Source of the DNA: Oceanipulchritudo coccoides
Lineage (GTDB): Bacteria > Verrucomicrobiota > Verrucomicrobiia > Opitutales > Oceanipulchritudinaceae
Direction: 5' to 3'
Length of the DNA: 64,000 nucleotides
NCBI RefSeq assembly: GCF_010500615.1
Contig: NZ_JAAGNX010000001.1
Location: 124,001 to 188,000, forward strand
A program made the position numbers and the translations under genes. Below the pieces are notes generated by a model, which was not told where the DNA came from, did not search any database, and saw only the letters and a list, made by a program, of their open reading frames with translations. Shown here piece by piece: positions 44,255-54,265 of this stretch. Positions within the stretch are counted from its first letter, which is position 1. Every line of letters begins with the position of its first letter.

Positions 44255-45616
44255 TCAGCACTCGACCACATTCACGGCAAGTCCGCCGCGGGAGGTTTCC
44301 TTGTACTTGCGGCGCATGTCCTTTCCGGTGTCACGCATGGTCTTGATGACCGCATCGAGACTGACCGTGTGGCGTCCGTCGCCGCGCAGGGCAATACGGG
44401 CGGCGTTGATGGCCTTGACAGCTCCCATGGCGTTGCGCTCGATACAGGGAATCTGCACCAGCCCGCCGATTGGGTCGCAGGTAAGTCCAAGGTTGTGTTC
44501 CATGCCGATTTCAGCCGCGTTCTCCACCTGCCTTGGTGTACCGCCCATGAATTCAGCCAGTGCACCGGCCGCCATTGAGCAGGCGACCCCGACTTCCCCC
44601 TGGCAGCCCACATCGGCTCCGCTGATGGAGGCATTCTCCTTGAAGAGCACGCCGATCGCTCCGGCGGTCAAGAGGAAATTCCGATGCCATTTCTGATCCT
44701 TGTTTGAGAGGAAGCGGTCACAGTAGTGCATGACGGCGGGGATGATCCCGGCGGCCCCGTTGGTCGGTGCGGTGACCACCCGTCCGCCAGCGGCGTTTTC
44801 CTCGTTCACGGCAATCGCATAGAGATCCACCCAGTCAAGGATGGTCAGGCTGTCCTTCAATGCGGATTCCGGCCTGTCGCGAAGATTTCGATACATGGCT
44901 GGGGCGCGCCTGGGTACTTTCATCCCGCCGGGAAGCACGCCATCCTGATTCAGTCCTTGTTCGACGCAGGCCTGCATGGCCTGCCAAACCTTGTCGAGCC
45001 GGGCCTGGGTTTTCGTCTTCTCACGCCATGCCGATTCGTTTTGCAGGACAATTTTTGAGACGGCCTTGCCCTCAGTCTCCGCCCATCTGATGAGCTCCTC
45101 AGCCGTGCTGAAAGGAAAGGAGGTTTCCGGAGCATCCTGTGAAGCTTTCTTGGTTTCCGCTTCGGTTACAACAAACCCTCCGCCGACGGAGTAGAACACG
45201 GATTCAAGGAGGCTTTTGCCATCTGCCGAACGGGCCGTGAATTTCATCCCGTTGGGGTGATAGGGCAGGGAGGTTTTCCGGTTGAAAAGGAGGTCTGTTC
45301 CCGGGTCAAAGGCTATTGTCTGCTTTCCGCAAAGCGCCAGGGATTTATCTTTCACGGCTTTCTCAAATTCAGTCGGGAGGCTGACCGGATCAACCGTTTC
45401 CGGGGCGCTGCCCCGAAGACCGGCAACAATGGCAAAGTGCGTGCCGTGGCCTTTCCCAGTCATCGCAAGGGAACCGTATAGCTCGACCTGGATCTTCTCG
45501 GCTTTCAGGTCGCTCGCTTCTTCTGCGAATCGCCGAGCGGCACGCATCGGCCCGACGGTATGTGACGAGGACGGCCCGATACCGATGGTGTATAAATCCA
45601 GTGTGCTCAGTCGCAT
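44255..45616 (-). CDS. sdaA: L-serine dehydratase, single-chain
   Basis: L-serine ammonia-lyase converts serine to pyruvate and ammonia with a [4Fe-4S] cluster. The 453-residue protein contains both SDH beta ([20 protein letters not shown] near residue 11) and alpha parts ([40 protein letters not shown]) in one chain, as in E. coli SdaA. Several conserved cysteines for the cluster are visible. It is 18 bp downstream of the L,D-transpeptidase gene on the same strand. Confidence 0.96.
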   Translation of the reverse strand: MRLSTLDLYTIGIGPSSSHTVGPMRAARRFAEEASDLKAEKIQVELYGSLAMTGKGHGTHFAIVAGLRGSAPETVDPVSLPTEFEKAVKDKSLALCGKQTIAFDPGTDLLFNRKTSLPYHPNGMKFTARSADGKSLLESVFYSVGGGFVVTEAETKKASQDAPETSFPFSTAEELIRWAETEGKAVSKIVLQNESAWREKTKTQARLDKVWQAMQACVEQGLNQDGVLPGGMKVPRRAPAMYRNLRDRPESALKDSLTILDWVDLYAIAVNEENAAGGRVVTAPTNGAAGIIPAVMHYCDRFLSNKDQKWHRNFLLTAGAIGVLFKENASISGADVGCQGEVGVACSMAAGALAEFMGGTPRQVENAAEIGMEHNLGLTCDPIGGLVQIPCIERNAMGAVKAINAARIALRGDGRHTVSLDAVIKTMRDTGKDMRRKYKETSRGGLAVNVVEC

Positions 45617-45634
45617 GATTCTTCTTCCCTGTCC

Positions 45635-46174
45635 TTAAGTCTTGAATATAAAAACATGTGTCCCCACGGCAATCCTTTCATACAGCTTGGTCAGGGGTTC
45701 ATCCAGCATCAGGAGGCATCCGGCGGAGATGTTTTCGGGGAAGCGCTCAGGTTTGTTCGTCCCGTGGATGTAAATGTAGCGCTCGAATGAATCGACCCCA
45801 GGCCCGGCGTTGAGTCCGGGCTCCAATCCGCGCAAGCGGAGGATGCGGGTGGTCACGAGGCAAGGCTGGTCCGGCCCGGCATCCGGGCGGTCCTGCCAGC
45901 GCTCGCCAATCGGCTCGCGCCCGACCATGACCATTCCGGCTGGTTGGCCATCCCCGTGCTTGGCCGCGACTTCATGCAGTCCCCAAGGCGTTCCAAGGGA
46001 ATCCTGCTCGCAGGAAAGCAGCTTTTTGCTACGGGAAAAAGGGAGGCTCTCAACAAGTTGATCGGCCTGCCAGCGCTGGAGAATTTGCTCGCCAAGAACA
46101 GCGATGAGGACATCGTCCGTTCGTTTTAAGCCGTGTCTTTTCAGGCACTTTAAATAGACCTCAAATTCTTTCAC
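45635..46174 (-). CDS. L,D-transpeptidase (YkuD domain) protein
   Basis: A 179-residue protein with the YkuD motif YIYIHGTNKPERFPENISAG and CLLML, giving the catalytic His and the S-x-G-C active-site cysteine near residue 150. L,D-transpeptidases make 3-3 crosslinks in peptidoglycan or attach lipoproteins. No signal peptide is visible with this GTG start, which lies only 5 bp from the divergent asd ATG, so the promoter must lie inside asd or the start is further in. Confidence 0.82.
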   Translation of the reverse strand: MKEFEVYLKCLKRHGLKRTDDVLIAVLGEQILQRWQADQLVESLPFSRSKKLLSCEQDSLGTPWGLHEVAAKHGDGQPAGMVMVGREPIGERWQDRPDAGPDQPCLVTTRILRLRGLEPGLNAGPGVDSFERYIYIHGTNKPERFPENISAGCLLMLDEPLTKLYERIAVGTHVFIFKT

Positions 46175-46179
46175 GAAAA

Positions 46180-47187
46180 ATGGCAGTATCAGTTGGCATC
46201 GTCGGGGCGACCGGAGCGGTCGGCCAGGAACTTATCCGCCTGTTGCACGAGCGGAATTTCCCCTTTTCCTCTTTGAAGGTTCTGGCCTCCGGGCGTTCCG
46301 CAGGCAAGGAAATCCGCTATAAAGACGAGACCTTTATTATCGAGGAAGCGACCCCCGAGTCCTTCGACAGGATGGACATCGCTCTTTTCAGCGCCGGGGC
46401 GACCATTACCAAGACGCTTGCCCCCGAGGCGGCAAAGCGCGGCTGTGTGGTTGTCGACAACAGCTCCGCCTTCCGCATGGATCCGGACGTACCGCTGGTT
46501 GTGCCGGAGATCAATCCGGAGGCGGTCCGTGACCACAAAGGCATCATTGCCAATCCAAATTGCTCCACGGCAATTGCCCTGATGGGCCTCGCCCCGCTGC
46601 ATCAAGCCTTCGGGCTGAAGCGCTTTGTTGCCTGTACTTACCAGGCCGTCTCCGGCAGCGGAGTCGCTGGCATGCAGGAATTGGAGAATCAGATCAAGGC
46701 ATGGAGCGAGGGCAAGGATTGCCCGCCGGAAACTTATCCGCATCCGATCGCCTTTAATCTCTTTCCACACGTGGATGTCTTTTTCGATGATGGCTACACC
46801 AAGGAGGAGCACAAGATGCTCAACGAGAGCCGCAAGATCATGTCCATGCCGGACTTGCCAGCCACGACCACTTGCGTCCGCGTGCCTGTCATGCGGGCTC
46901 ACTCAATTGCTATCCATGCGGAGTTTGAACAACCGGTCAGTCTCGAGGCAGCCCGCGAGGCCATTGCCGCCTTTTCCGGTGCAGAGCTCTGTGATGACAC
47001 GGCCAACAATGTCTACCCGACGCCGCTTCAGTTCTCTGGAAAGAACAAGTGCGGAGTGGGGCGTATCCGTATCGATTCTGCCCTCGATAACGGCCTCGCC
47101 TTCTTCGTCGTCGGCGACCAGCTCCTCAAGGGCGCCGCCCTCAACGCGGTCCAGATCGCCGAGGAAGTGGTCCGGTTGCAGGCCTGA
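46180..47187 (+). CDS. asd: Aspartate-semialdehyde dehydrogenase
   Basis: Asd reduces aspartyl phosphate to aspartate semialdehyde, leading to lysine, diaminopimelate, threonine and methionine. The 335-residue protein has VGIVGATGAVGQELIRLLHE, the catalytic Cys in PNCSTAIALMGLAPLH (about residue 130), and CTYQAVSGSGVAGMQEL. Length is normal. It is head-to-head with the L,D-transpeptidase gene with 5 bp between start codons. Confidence 0.97.
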   Translation: MAVSVGIVGATGAVGQELIRLLHERNFPFSSLKVLASGRSAGKEIRYKDETFIIEEATPESFDRMDIALFSAGATITKTLAPEAAKRGCVVVDNSSAFRMDPDVPLVVPEINPEAVRDHKGIIANPNCSTAIALMGLAPLHQAFGLKRFVACTYQAVSGSGVAGMQELENQIKAWSEGKDCPPETYPHPIAFNLFPHVDVFFDDGYTKEEHKMLNESRKIMSMPDLPATTTCVRVPVMRAHSIAIHAEFEQPVSLEAAREAIAAFSGAELCDDTANNVYPTPLQFSGKNKCGVGRIRIDSALDNGLAFFVVGDQLLKGAALNAVQIAEEVVRLQA

Positions 47188-47443
47188 GTGGTTCGCTTCA
47201 GTTAAGCCCTCCTCTCTATCCGAATTGCCCCTGTAATAATAGAGGTAAGGCCTCGGCCCATTGGCCCTTTCTTGTTGATTTTCGGGGATTTACGAAAATT
47301 CAGGTCCGCCCTTTCGTAAAATTAGTCGCCCTAATAAGGTGAATCAGATGCAATTTTTTCGTTGAGCCACTGGGGGAAAGACCTGCATATCCATTGGCGC
47401 ACGCCGCCCAAAATGGGGCTGGCTCAAATTCTCAACTGAAATA
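47188..47443. promoter_or_regulatory. Intergenic region with a 9-bp inverted repeat
   Basis: This 256-bp gap has a GGCC-rich stretch near 47250 that could terminate asd transcription, and a perfect inverted repeat TTTACGAAA (47289-47297) and TTTCGTAAA (47312-47320) with a 14-nt loop. GTCCGCCCT and GTCGCCCT repeat nearby. It precedes a long secreted-protein pair; the repeat may be an operator or leader hairpin. No gene is seen here. Confidence 0.45.
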
Positions 47444-49405
47444 ATGCGCATGAAAAAGGGATTCCAAAACCTCACAAATGTCCACCTGAACCGCACCCTT
47501 GGGGCCATGACGGCCTTATTTATCCCGCTGGCGCTTCCGGCGCAGTCAATCGCCCCGCAGGACAGCTTCATCAACATTCCGGAAGTTACCTTGTTGCCGG
47601 AGGCGAGCGATGGGACATTCTTTAGTAATCCGGTCCTGCAGACCGTGTCGGGTGTGGATCTTATTTATTATGAATTCGTTGATGGCACGAACACCCGCAG
47701 GGGAATCCGGGCACGTGACCTGGATGGCAATCTGGTGTATGAGATGTTGTCTCCCGGATATTCCGCCTACGACATCTACAAATTCGATGTTGCCGCGGAC
47801 GGCACAATCTACGCGTTTGAGCGCCAGGGTGGGAGTAATTACTTTCTCTACGTCTACACGCCGGACGTTCCCCCTCCGAGCACGCCTCCAGCTAGCCCGA
47901 ATTACTCTCAATCGGGCGTATGGGGAATTGGTGGAGTGTCAGACTCGACACCGTTCAGCGCAGGAATAACAAATTACGGCCTCATCAAAGTGTCTCCGGT
48001 CACAGGCAAGGTATATGTGAAGGAGGGCACCTTGATAGGGTTCTATGACACAGACGGGGACATTTCCATATTTGATGCGGCAGGGAATCCCGATCCAGCG
48101 TCTCCGCTCAACATTAATGGCATCCTTGCCTCGACGCTTGAGGCAGACTTGCTCGATATTTTCCCGGTGCCCGGACATGATGGTACGGGTGAGCTGTGGA
48201 TCCGCGGCAGCGTTGGAGGGGTCGGTGGTACTGGAAGCTACAGCCAATGGTTCAAGATCTTTGATGAGGCCACTCTGACCTTCCAGCGCCTTTTCGACAT
48301 GGGATCAGGCACTTATGCACAGGTCCGGGAAGATTTCGTCCTTACTCAAAGCAATACGATGGTTCCGATCACAGCGGACAGCGTCAGCGAATACACGGGA
48401 TTCCTGCCAAGTTCATCTACAGTAAATCTTGAGCTTATCCTTGGCCGGGACAGCCTCAATCGAATTGTTTATGCGAGCAGCACAACCAGCGCAACCAATA
48501 TTAAAATTTACAACAGTCATGCCTTCCGGACCTTCGACCCGCGTGACCAGAACGCAGTCCCGAATGTGGTCGTGTCAAAGATCGAACAGCAGGCCGGCCT
48601 GACCTTTGTCGATGTGGATTTCCGGGTGGAGGATCCGGATGATGCCACTGTTGAGGCCCATGCGGTGGCCCTGCCTGACGGCACCCTGAGCATCCTCAAC
48701 GCCCTTCCGATGACTGACTTTCAGCCTGCCGTTACCAGCGACATTCTGGGTACAGCTGTTCCGACAAACACCCGCCGTTCCTTCACCTGGAATACAGCAA
48801 CCGATTGGAACGTTGATTTCGGCGACATCTCAGTTCTGGTCCTTGCGAAGGACAGCCGTCCGAATATCTTCGATGTCCATCTCGTGGAGATTCCTGCCGA
48901 TGGAGACCGCCCGGCGGTGACCATCAGCCGAAACCCGCTGCAGGAATATGACCTCACTATGGAGTGGTTGTGGCTGATTGCCTCCGGGGACAGCCGGATC
49001 TCCTTCGCGGGCGGGATCATTAGTGGAACGGCTGATGCTGACTTGTTTTTGGGCACAACAGGGGTTTACGACGGACAGCAGTTTACCGACGGTAGCGGTA
49101 AGTCAACTAATCTGGGACGTGACTTCCTTTTGGCACTAGATGGCCTTCGTGTGGCCACGCAGGCGGAGCTTCAGCGAGCGAAAGAGGGCGCAACAGAAGG
49201 CTTTATCGTTCAGCTTTCACCACCTAAAAGGCTCTACACGGCCAAGCGCTCGACGTCTTCCTCACTGCCGATTGTAATCAACGAGTACGGGATTGAAAGC
49301 TACCTCAGCAATTTGGGAGGCTCTGGCGGCGAGCAGTACAATTTTTCCCCGGGGGCCGTCCTGGGAACCGGTACAACCCTCTTTCACGTCGTTCCCCTTC
49401 CCTGA
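47444..49405 (+). CDS. Large secreted protein of unknown function
   Basis: A 653-residue exported protein with a signal peptide ending near LALPAQS. The N-terminal half looks like a beta-propeller (repeated strands such as VYEMLSPGYSAYDIYKFDVA, DGTIYAFERQG). The second half has a segment LTFVDVDFRVEDPDDATVEA and a C-terminal tail. No enzyme motif is seen. The next gene is also a propeller-bearing secreted protein, 43 bp downstream, so the two may be transcribed together. An alternative ATG lies at 47450. Confidence 0.8.
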   Translation: MRMKKGFQNLTNVHLNRTLGAMTALFIPLALPAQSIAPQDSFINIPEVTLLPEASDGTFFSNPVLQTVSGVDLIYYEFVDGTNTRRGIRARDLDGNLVYEMLSPGYSAYDIYKFDVAADGTIYAFERQGGSNYFLYVYTPDVPPPSTPPASPNYSQSGVWGIGGVSDSTPFSAGITNYGLIKVSPVTGKVYVKEGTLIGFYDTDGDISIFDAAGNPDPASPLNINGILASTLEADLLDIFPVPGHDGTGELWIRGSVGGVGGTGSYSQWFKIFDEATLTFQRLFDMGSGTYAQVREDFVLTQSNTMVPITADSVSEYTGFLPSSSTVNLELILGRDSLNRIVYASSTTSATNIKIYNSHAFRTFDPRDQNAVPNVVVSKIEQQAGLTFVDVDFRVEDPDDATVEAHAVALPDGTLSILNALPMTDFQPAVTSDILGTAVPTNTRRSFTWNTATDWNVDFGDISVLVLAKDSRPNIFDVHLVEIPADGDRPAVTISRNPLQEYDLTMEWLWLIASGDSRISFAGGIISGTADADLFLGTTGVYDGQQFTDGSGKSTNLGRDFLLALDGLRVATQAELQRAKEGATEGFIVQLSPPKRLYTAKRSTSSSLPIVINEYGIESYLSNLGGSGGEQYNFSPGAVLGTGTTLFHVVPLP

Positions 49406-49448
49406 TCAAAGTTCATTCACTTCAGTAGCTTAACATAAGCAGAGTGTA

Positions 49449-52400
49449 ATGAATAAACACTACAGGCAACTTTTTCAGGGTCTTTCCCTGGCGGTGGTTC
49501 TTTCGCTATCCGGGCATGCTGTGCTTGCCCAGCTGGAGGCGGACGACCTCCTGATCGTCGATGCAGGCAATGATCGCGTACTGCAGTTTGATGCTTCGGC
49601 AGGAGCAGTTTCGGAGGTGTTTAGCCAGGCGGTCCTCTCGGCCGTGAATGGCTCCACTTCACCGGGCCTTTCCGGTGAGGTGTTCTACGAAAGCCACCAA
49701 TCCTACCTCTATATTTCGGGAACCAGCGGGAACAACCGCCTCTACCAAGGCGATATCGGGACAGGTATTGTTTCCCTCGCTTCCCAGTCCCAACTCCTGG
49801 CCCTGCAGACGGTCCCTGAGGCTTCTGTCGACCTCACGGGCAAAGCAACCCCACTGGATAATGAAATCCTTGTCGCCGACCGCGGAGTGTCGGAGGGATC
49901 GATCTACCGGATCAACCTTATCAGCGGGAACAGGTTTCTCCAGTCCACGGAACAGGATTACCTGACCTTCTCCAGTGCGGTCGGCATTGGCATGACCGAG
50001 CTTGATTTCACTGCCCTTGTTTACAACTCCGGGGCCGGTGAGTATCGTCTTCTCAGCGGCGGCAACGGTCTGGACAACGCTGCCAACACCCGTTCCGTGC
50101 TATATAAAACAGACACAGACGGCCAACCGCTTGTGGAATTTGCTGTGAGCGCGATTGATGCGGACTGGCAGGCCATGGTTCTGACGGTTCCCGGCACCAC
50201 CTATGTGAAGCAGGATCTTGCCGGCTCAACATCGATCATGGCCATCGATGCCGCGGGGACCGTCTCCGTGGTTGTCGACCAGACAGGTCTCGACACAATT
50301 TTCGGCGGCCCGGTGACCTTGGCACCCTCTCTCACCTTGGATACAAGCGGCCGGCTTTACCTGATGGCGCTGGACGGGACCGTTTACCGGGTCGACCCGG
50401 CGAATCCCTTGGCTACAAGTACGCTGATTGTAGCGGCAGGGGACTACACGGCGGACACGGGGACAGCGGTGACCACCGCCCTCGGGTTGGCTCACGTCCC
50501 GGCAGCTCCCGTCTCCTACACGGTGACAGAGGCCTCTGATCCGTCGGGCTACGTGACCCCTTCATCCGTTTCTGTCATTGAAAACCGCCCCTACACCGTT
50601 TCCAACCCAAACATTGTCCAAGGCAACTTCCGTCTTGGGTTCTGGAGCCTGAATGGCGTCCGGCAGGCTTCCCCATCCGGACGCGGCCTCTTCCAGCCGA
50701 CTTTCAATGTAACCGAGGACACGGACGCGGTTGCCCAGTACTACGACGTCAACCTCGACGGTGACGGGGATCGCCTTAATGACTGGTGGGAATTCTGGAT
50801 GTTCGGCGACCGCTCACGCGGCCCGCAGGACGACGATGATGGGGACGGTTTCGACCACGAGACGGAGTTTACCAGTGGATACGACGCGACGGTCACGGAC
50901 ACGGCTGTAGCTGGCGGCAGGGCAGCCCGCCAATCAACGACCATCACCTTCAATACAAGCAGTAAGGTTCTGCTGACAACCCGCAGCGAGCCACTTGGCC
51001 TGATCCCGACGACAAAGGTGTATTACGATCTGGATACGCCTATCACGTCAGCACGGTATGAGTTTACCTCGAACTACAACGGCCACTTCTTTACCCATTG
51101 GAGCATTGACGGGGTTCGCATTGCCGATCCTGCGGGCTTGTCCGTCCGCGAGGTCAGCTTCCTTATGTCGGATGATATTGAGCTGGTCGCTCACTTTACA
51201 CCGACCACGGAGGATTTGGATGAGGACGGCATTCTCGATTACCTTGAACTTCGGATAGCCGACAATCTTGGCCTTGTTTCCTCGAGCAGCGATCTTGATC
51301 TTGATGGATTTACCCTGGCTGAGGAACAGGCGAGCGGTTACAGCACGAACACCGCTGATACCATTCGTGCGGGCGGAGTCGCTGCCCGGCAATCTACACT
51401 TGTCACGTTTGTCGTCGGGAAGTCCCTTTATACGGAGGACAGTCTCCCGCTGGGAATTATTCCTTCGGTTTCCGAATACGTGGACCTTGGAACGGAGCGG
51501 ACAACCGCCTACTATAGTACCAGCCTCGTAAGTGGCCTCGAGTTTGCCTACTGGTCCGTCAACGGAACGCAGGTACGCGATCCCTCGGGGGTTGCTGAAC
51601 GGCAGGTGACCAATACTATTAACGCAAATACTGACGTTCGGGCGCATTTCTTTTCACCAACCTTGGACAGTGACGGTGACGGGATTATCGATGTCGATGA
51701 GTGGCGTTTCTTCGGAAATCTTTCAAACGACCGGAATGATGACCCTGATGCGGATTCCTTTAGCATCGGCAAGGAGCTGGACAGTGGCTATTCCCTGACG
51801 GTGGATGATGCGATTCGTGCCGGCGGTGTGGCGGCAAGGCAGTCGGGCAACATCACCTTTGAACTCAATAGCAACAAGTTCCTCCTGACGACTCGAAGCG
51901 AGCCGCTTGGGATTGTGCCCGAGACACAGGTTTATTACGATTCGGGTACCGAGATCACCTCGACACGTTACCTGTATGCCTCGAATTACAATAGCCATCG
52001 CTTCACCCATTGGACCGTCAACGGCACCCGTATCGAAGACCCGAATGGAGTTTCCCGCGAACAAGTGATCTTCAATTTGGATTCGGACACCGAACTGGTG
52101 GCCCATTTCACTCTGGCAACGGATGACGAGGACAATGGTGGCACCGGGGACGGCATCTTGGATTACTTTGAGCTTCGGCTTGCCAATGACCTGACAACCA
52201 TCTCGCCTTCAAGTGACCTTGACCTAGATGGCTTCACGGTCGCCGAGGAACAGGCTGCTGGCTACAGTGAAGTTGGTAAGGACACTATCCGTGCGGGCGG
52301 TGTTGCTGCACGCATGTCGATCCTGAAGTCGGTCAACCTGCTGAGCGCGCCTTCGGGCATCAGCCTGGACAACAACCTTGTCTTCGAGGGCCGACCGTAT

Positions 52401-54119
52401 GGCACGGTCGTGGGGTCGTTCGTGACGACCGCGAATAATCCGAGCGACACCTTCACCTACGCCTTTGTGGCTGGCACAGGCTCGGACGACAATGGCCGCT
52501 TCACGATTGATGGCGACCTGCTCGTGACCAACGATGTCTTTGATTTTGCAACCGACCCGATCCTGAACATCCGTGTCGAAGTGACGGACAGCCGTGCCAA
52601 CACTTACGAGGAGGAGCTGCTGGTCTTTGTCCAGGAGGACCTCATCAATACCTACGAGGAATTTGTTGCGGACACCTTCACGCCTGCTGAACAGATTGAC
52701 TTGCTCGTCAGTGGTCCGGGCGCAGACATTGAAGGAGACGACCTGATCAACTTCCAGGAGTATGTGCACGGTCGTGATCCCTTCACGGGGGATGCGGATC
52801 CGCTTGAGCTTGCATTTGTCAGCTTCGGAACACCCGCGACGGCCCGTACTGCTGAATTCACCTTCCCCTGGCGCGACGGGATGTCGGATGCTACGTATTT
52901 CCTTGAGCGATCCTTTAATCCTTCCGAGTCCGTGCCCGGCTGGACACAGGTGCCCTTCAATATTGTCAACGAAGTCACAAACGGAGGAATCACGCAGACA
53001 ACCATTCAGGTAGTCCAGCAAGCTCCACATCCGGACAAGGAATTCTTCAGGCTTAATACTGAATCCCTCGCCACCCAGCCGGCCGTGGTGGATATTGATG
53101 TGGGGGCCTTCCACACACTTTTCCTGAAAGCCGATGGCACGGCATGGGCGGTCGGCCGAAACTTAAATGGCCAACTCGGAGACGGGACGGTTGCTCCCAG
53201 CTCCACACCAATTCAGGTCATGAGCGGTGTGGTCGAGATCGCCGCCGGTTCCTCCTTCAGCCTTTTCCTTAAGGATGACGGAACGGTTTGGGCATGTGGT
53301 TCAAATCTGTATGGGCAATTTGGGGATGGAACAGTTGATCCGGATGTCCTGACGCCGGTCCAGGTCCAGACCAACGTCATCGCTATTGATGCGGGTGCTG
53401 ACCACAGCCTGTTCTTGAAGGACGACTTCACAGCGTGGGCCGCTGGCAGGGATAATTCGGGCCAACAAGGAGATGGAACGATAGCCACTCCAGATTTCAA
53501 TTCAACGGCCGCCCAGGTCCTGACAAATGTCCGCGACATTTCCGCGCACAGTAATACCAGCTTCTTCATCAAGGACGACGACACGCTATGGGCTTCGGGA
53601 AGGAACGGAAATGGGCAGTTTGGCACGGGCGTCGCTGGCGACACTGCCACCATTACGCAGATCCAGACCAACGTTGCGATGGCGACAGGAGGCGATAATC
53701 ACAGTGTTTTCCTCTTCAATGACGGGACGGCCCAGACAGCCGGTAGTAATACTTTCGGCCAGCTGGGTGGATCGCTGAATGCACAGGAAGTGAACCCCTT
53801 CACTGTCATGACTGGCGTTGAATGGGTGGACGCTGGCTCCAATACCACCTTCCTCATTACCAGCGATGGTTGGGTCTGGGCCGCCGGACGCAACAACCAG
53901 GGCCAGTTGGGTGATGGGACAAATGTTGATAAACTGGTCCCGGTCCTGATTCTGGGGAACGGAAATATCGTTGCCGGTGGTCTTAACCATACGATGCTCC
54001 TCGAGGATAACGCTACCGTCTGGGGAACCGGGCTCGGCGATTCAGGCCAGCTTGGGGATGGGACCAGTTCTAATACTTCATTCCTTATTGAAGTGACCAA
54101 CCTCTCAATTACGCCGTAA
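49449..54119 (+). CDS. 1556-residue secreted RCC1-repeat protein
   Basis: A giant exported protein. Regions in order: signal peptide (end near AVLAQ); propeller-like section (about 30-340) with LLIVDAGNDRVLQFDA; four repeat units of about 150 residues from about 355 to 947, three of them opening with (R)AGGVAARQS-type segments and each with a calcium-loop-like DxDxDGxxD stretch; a cadherin-like domain (about 962-1060); then about seven RCC1 units (FLKADGTAWAVGRNLNGQLG and on) from about 1210 to 1556, forming a seven-bladed propeller. Likely a cell-surface or secreted binding protein. Confidence 0.88.
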   Translation: MNKHYRQLFQGLSLAVVLSLSGHAVLAQLEADDLLIVDAGNDRVLQFDASAGAVSEVFSQAVLSAVNGSTSPGLSGEVFYESHQSYLYISGTSGNNRLYQGDIGTGIVSLASQSQLLALQTVPEASVDLTGKATPLDNEILVADRGVSEGSIYRINLISGNRFLQSTEQDYLTFSSAVGIGMTELDFTALVYNSGAGEYRLLSGGNGLDNAANTRSVLYKTDTDGQPLVEFAVSAIDADWQAMVLTVPGTTYVKQDLAGSTSIMAIDAAGTVSVVVDQTGLDTIFGGPVTLAPSLTLDTSGRLYLMALDGTVYRVDPANPLATSTLIVAAGDYTADTGTAVTTALGLAHVPAAPVSYTVTEASDPSGYVTPSSVSVIENRPYTVSNPNIVQGNFRLGFWSLNGVRQASPSGRGLFQPTFNVTEDTDAVAQYYDVNLDGDGDRLNDWWEFWMFGDRSRGPQDDDDGDGFDHETEFTSGYDATVTDTAVAGGRAARQSTTITFNTSSKVLLTTRSEPLGLIPTTKVYYDLDTPITSARYEFTSNYNGHFFTHWSIDGVRIADPAGLSVREVSFLMSDDIELVAHFTPTTEDLDEDGILDYLELRIADNLGLVSSSSDLDLDGFTLAEEQASGYSTNTADTIRAGGVAARQSTLVTFVVGKSLYTEDSLPLGIIPSVSEYVDLGTERTTAYYSTSLVSGLEFAYWSVNGTQVRDPSGVAERQVTNTINANTDVRAHFFSPTLDSDGDGIIDVDEWRFFGNLSNDRNDDPDADSFSIGKELDSGYSLTVDDAIRAGGVAARQSGNITFELNSNKFLLTTRSEPLGIVPETQVYYDSGTEITSTRYLYASNYNSHRFTHWTVNGTRIEDPNGVSREQVIFNLDSDTELVAHFTLATDDEDNGGTGDGILDYFELRLANDLTTISPSSDLDLDGFTVAEEQAAGYSEVGKDTIRAGGVAARMSILKSVNLLSAPSGISLDNNLVFEGRPYGTVVGSFVTTANNPSDTFTYAFVAGTGSDDNGRFTIDGDLLVTNDVFDFATDPILNIRVEVTDSRANTYEEELLVFVQEDLINTYEEFVADTFTPAEQIDLLVSGPGADIEGDDLINFQEYVHGRDPFTGDADPLELAFVSFGTPATARTAEFTFPWRDGMSDATYFLERSFNPSESVPGWTQVPFNIVNEVTNGGITQTTIQVVQQAPHPDKEFFRLNTESLATQPAVVDIDVGAFHTLFLKADGTAWAVGRNLNGQLGDGTVAPSSTPIQVMSGVVEIAAGSSFSLFLKDDGTVWACGSNLYGQFGDGTVDPDVLTPVQVQTNVIAIDAGADHSLFLKDDFTAWAAGRDNSGQQGDGTIATPDFNSTAAQVLTNVRDISAHSNTSFFIKDDDTLWASGRNGNGQFGTGVAGDTATITQIQTNVAMATGGDNHSVFLFNDGTAQTAGSNTFGQLGGSLNAQEVNPFTVMTGVEWVDAGSNTTFLITSDGWVWAAGRNNQGQLGDGTNVDKLVPVLILGNGNIVAGGLNHTMLLEDNATVWGTGLGDSGQLGDGTSSNTSFLIEVTNLSITP

Positions 54120-54120
54120 G

Positions 54121-54262
54121 CAAACAAGTGTGCCACAGGCGTTCCTGCCTGTTTGCGATGAACCACAGGCCGGAGGCCTGTTACACGGATAGGATGAAAC
54201 ACAGGCCAGAGGCCTGTTACACGGACAGGGATGTGTCACAGGCGTCCTCGCCTGTGATACGT
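54121..54262. repeat. Intergenic palindrome cluster, copy 2
   Basis: Between two convergent genes lie ACAGGCC-GGA-GGCCTGT (54165-54181), a variant with AGA loop (54201-54217), a CACAGGCG-TCCT-CGCCTGTG hairpin (54237-54256) and a partial one near 54134. The arrangement repeats that of 44107-44254. Confidence 0.8.
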
Positions 54263-54265
54263 TGC

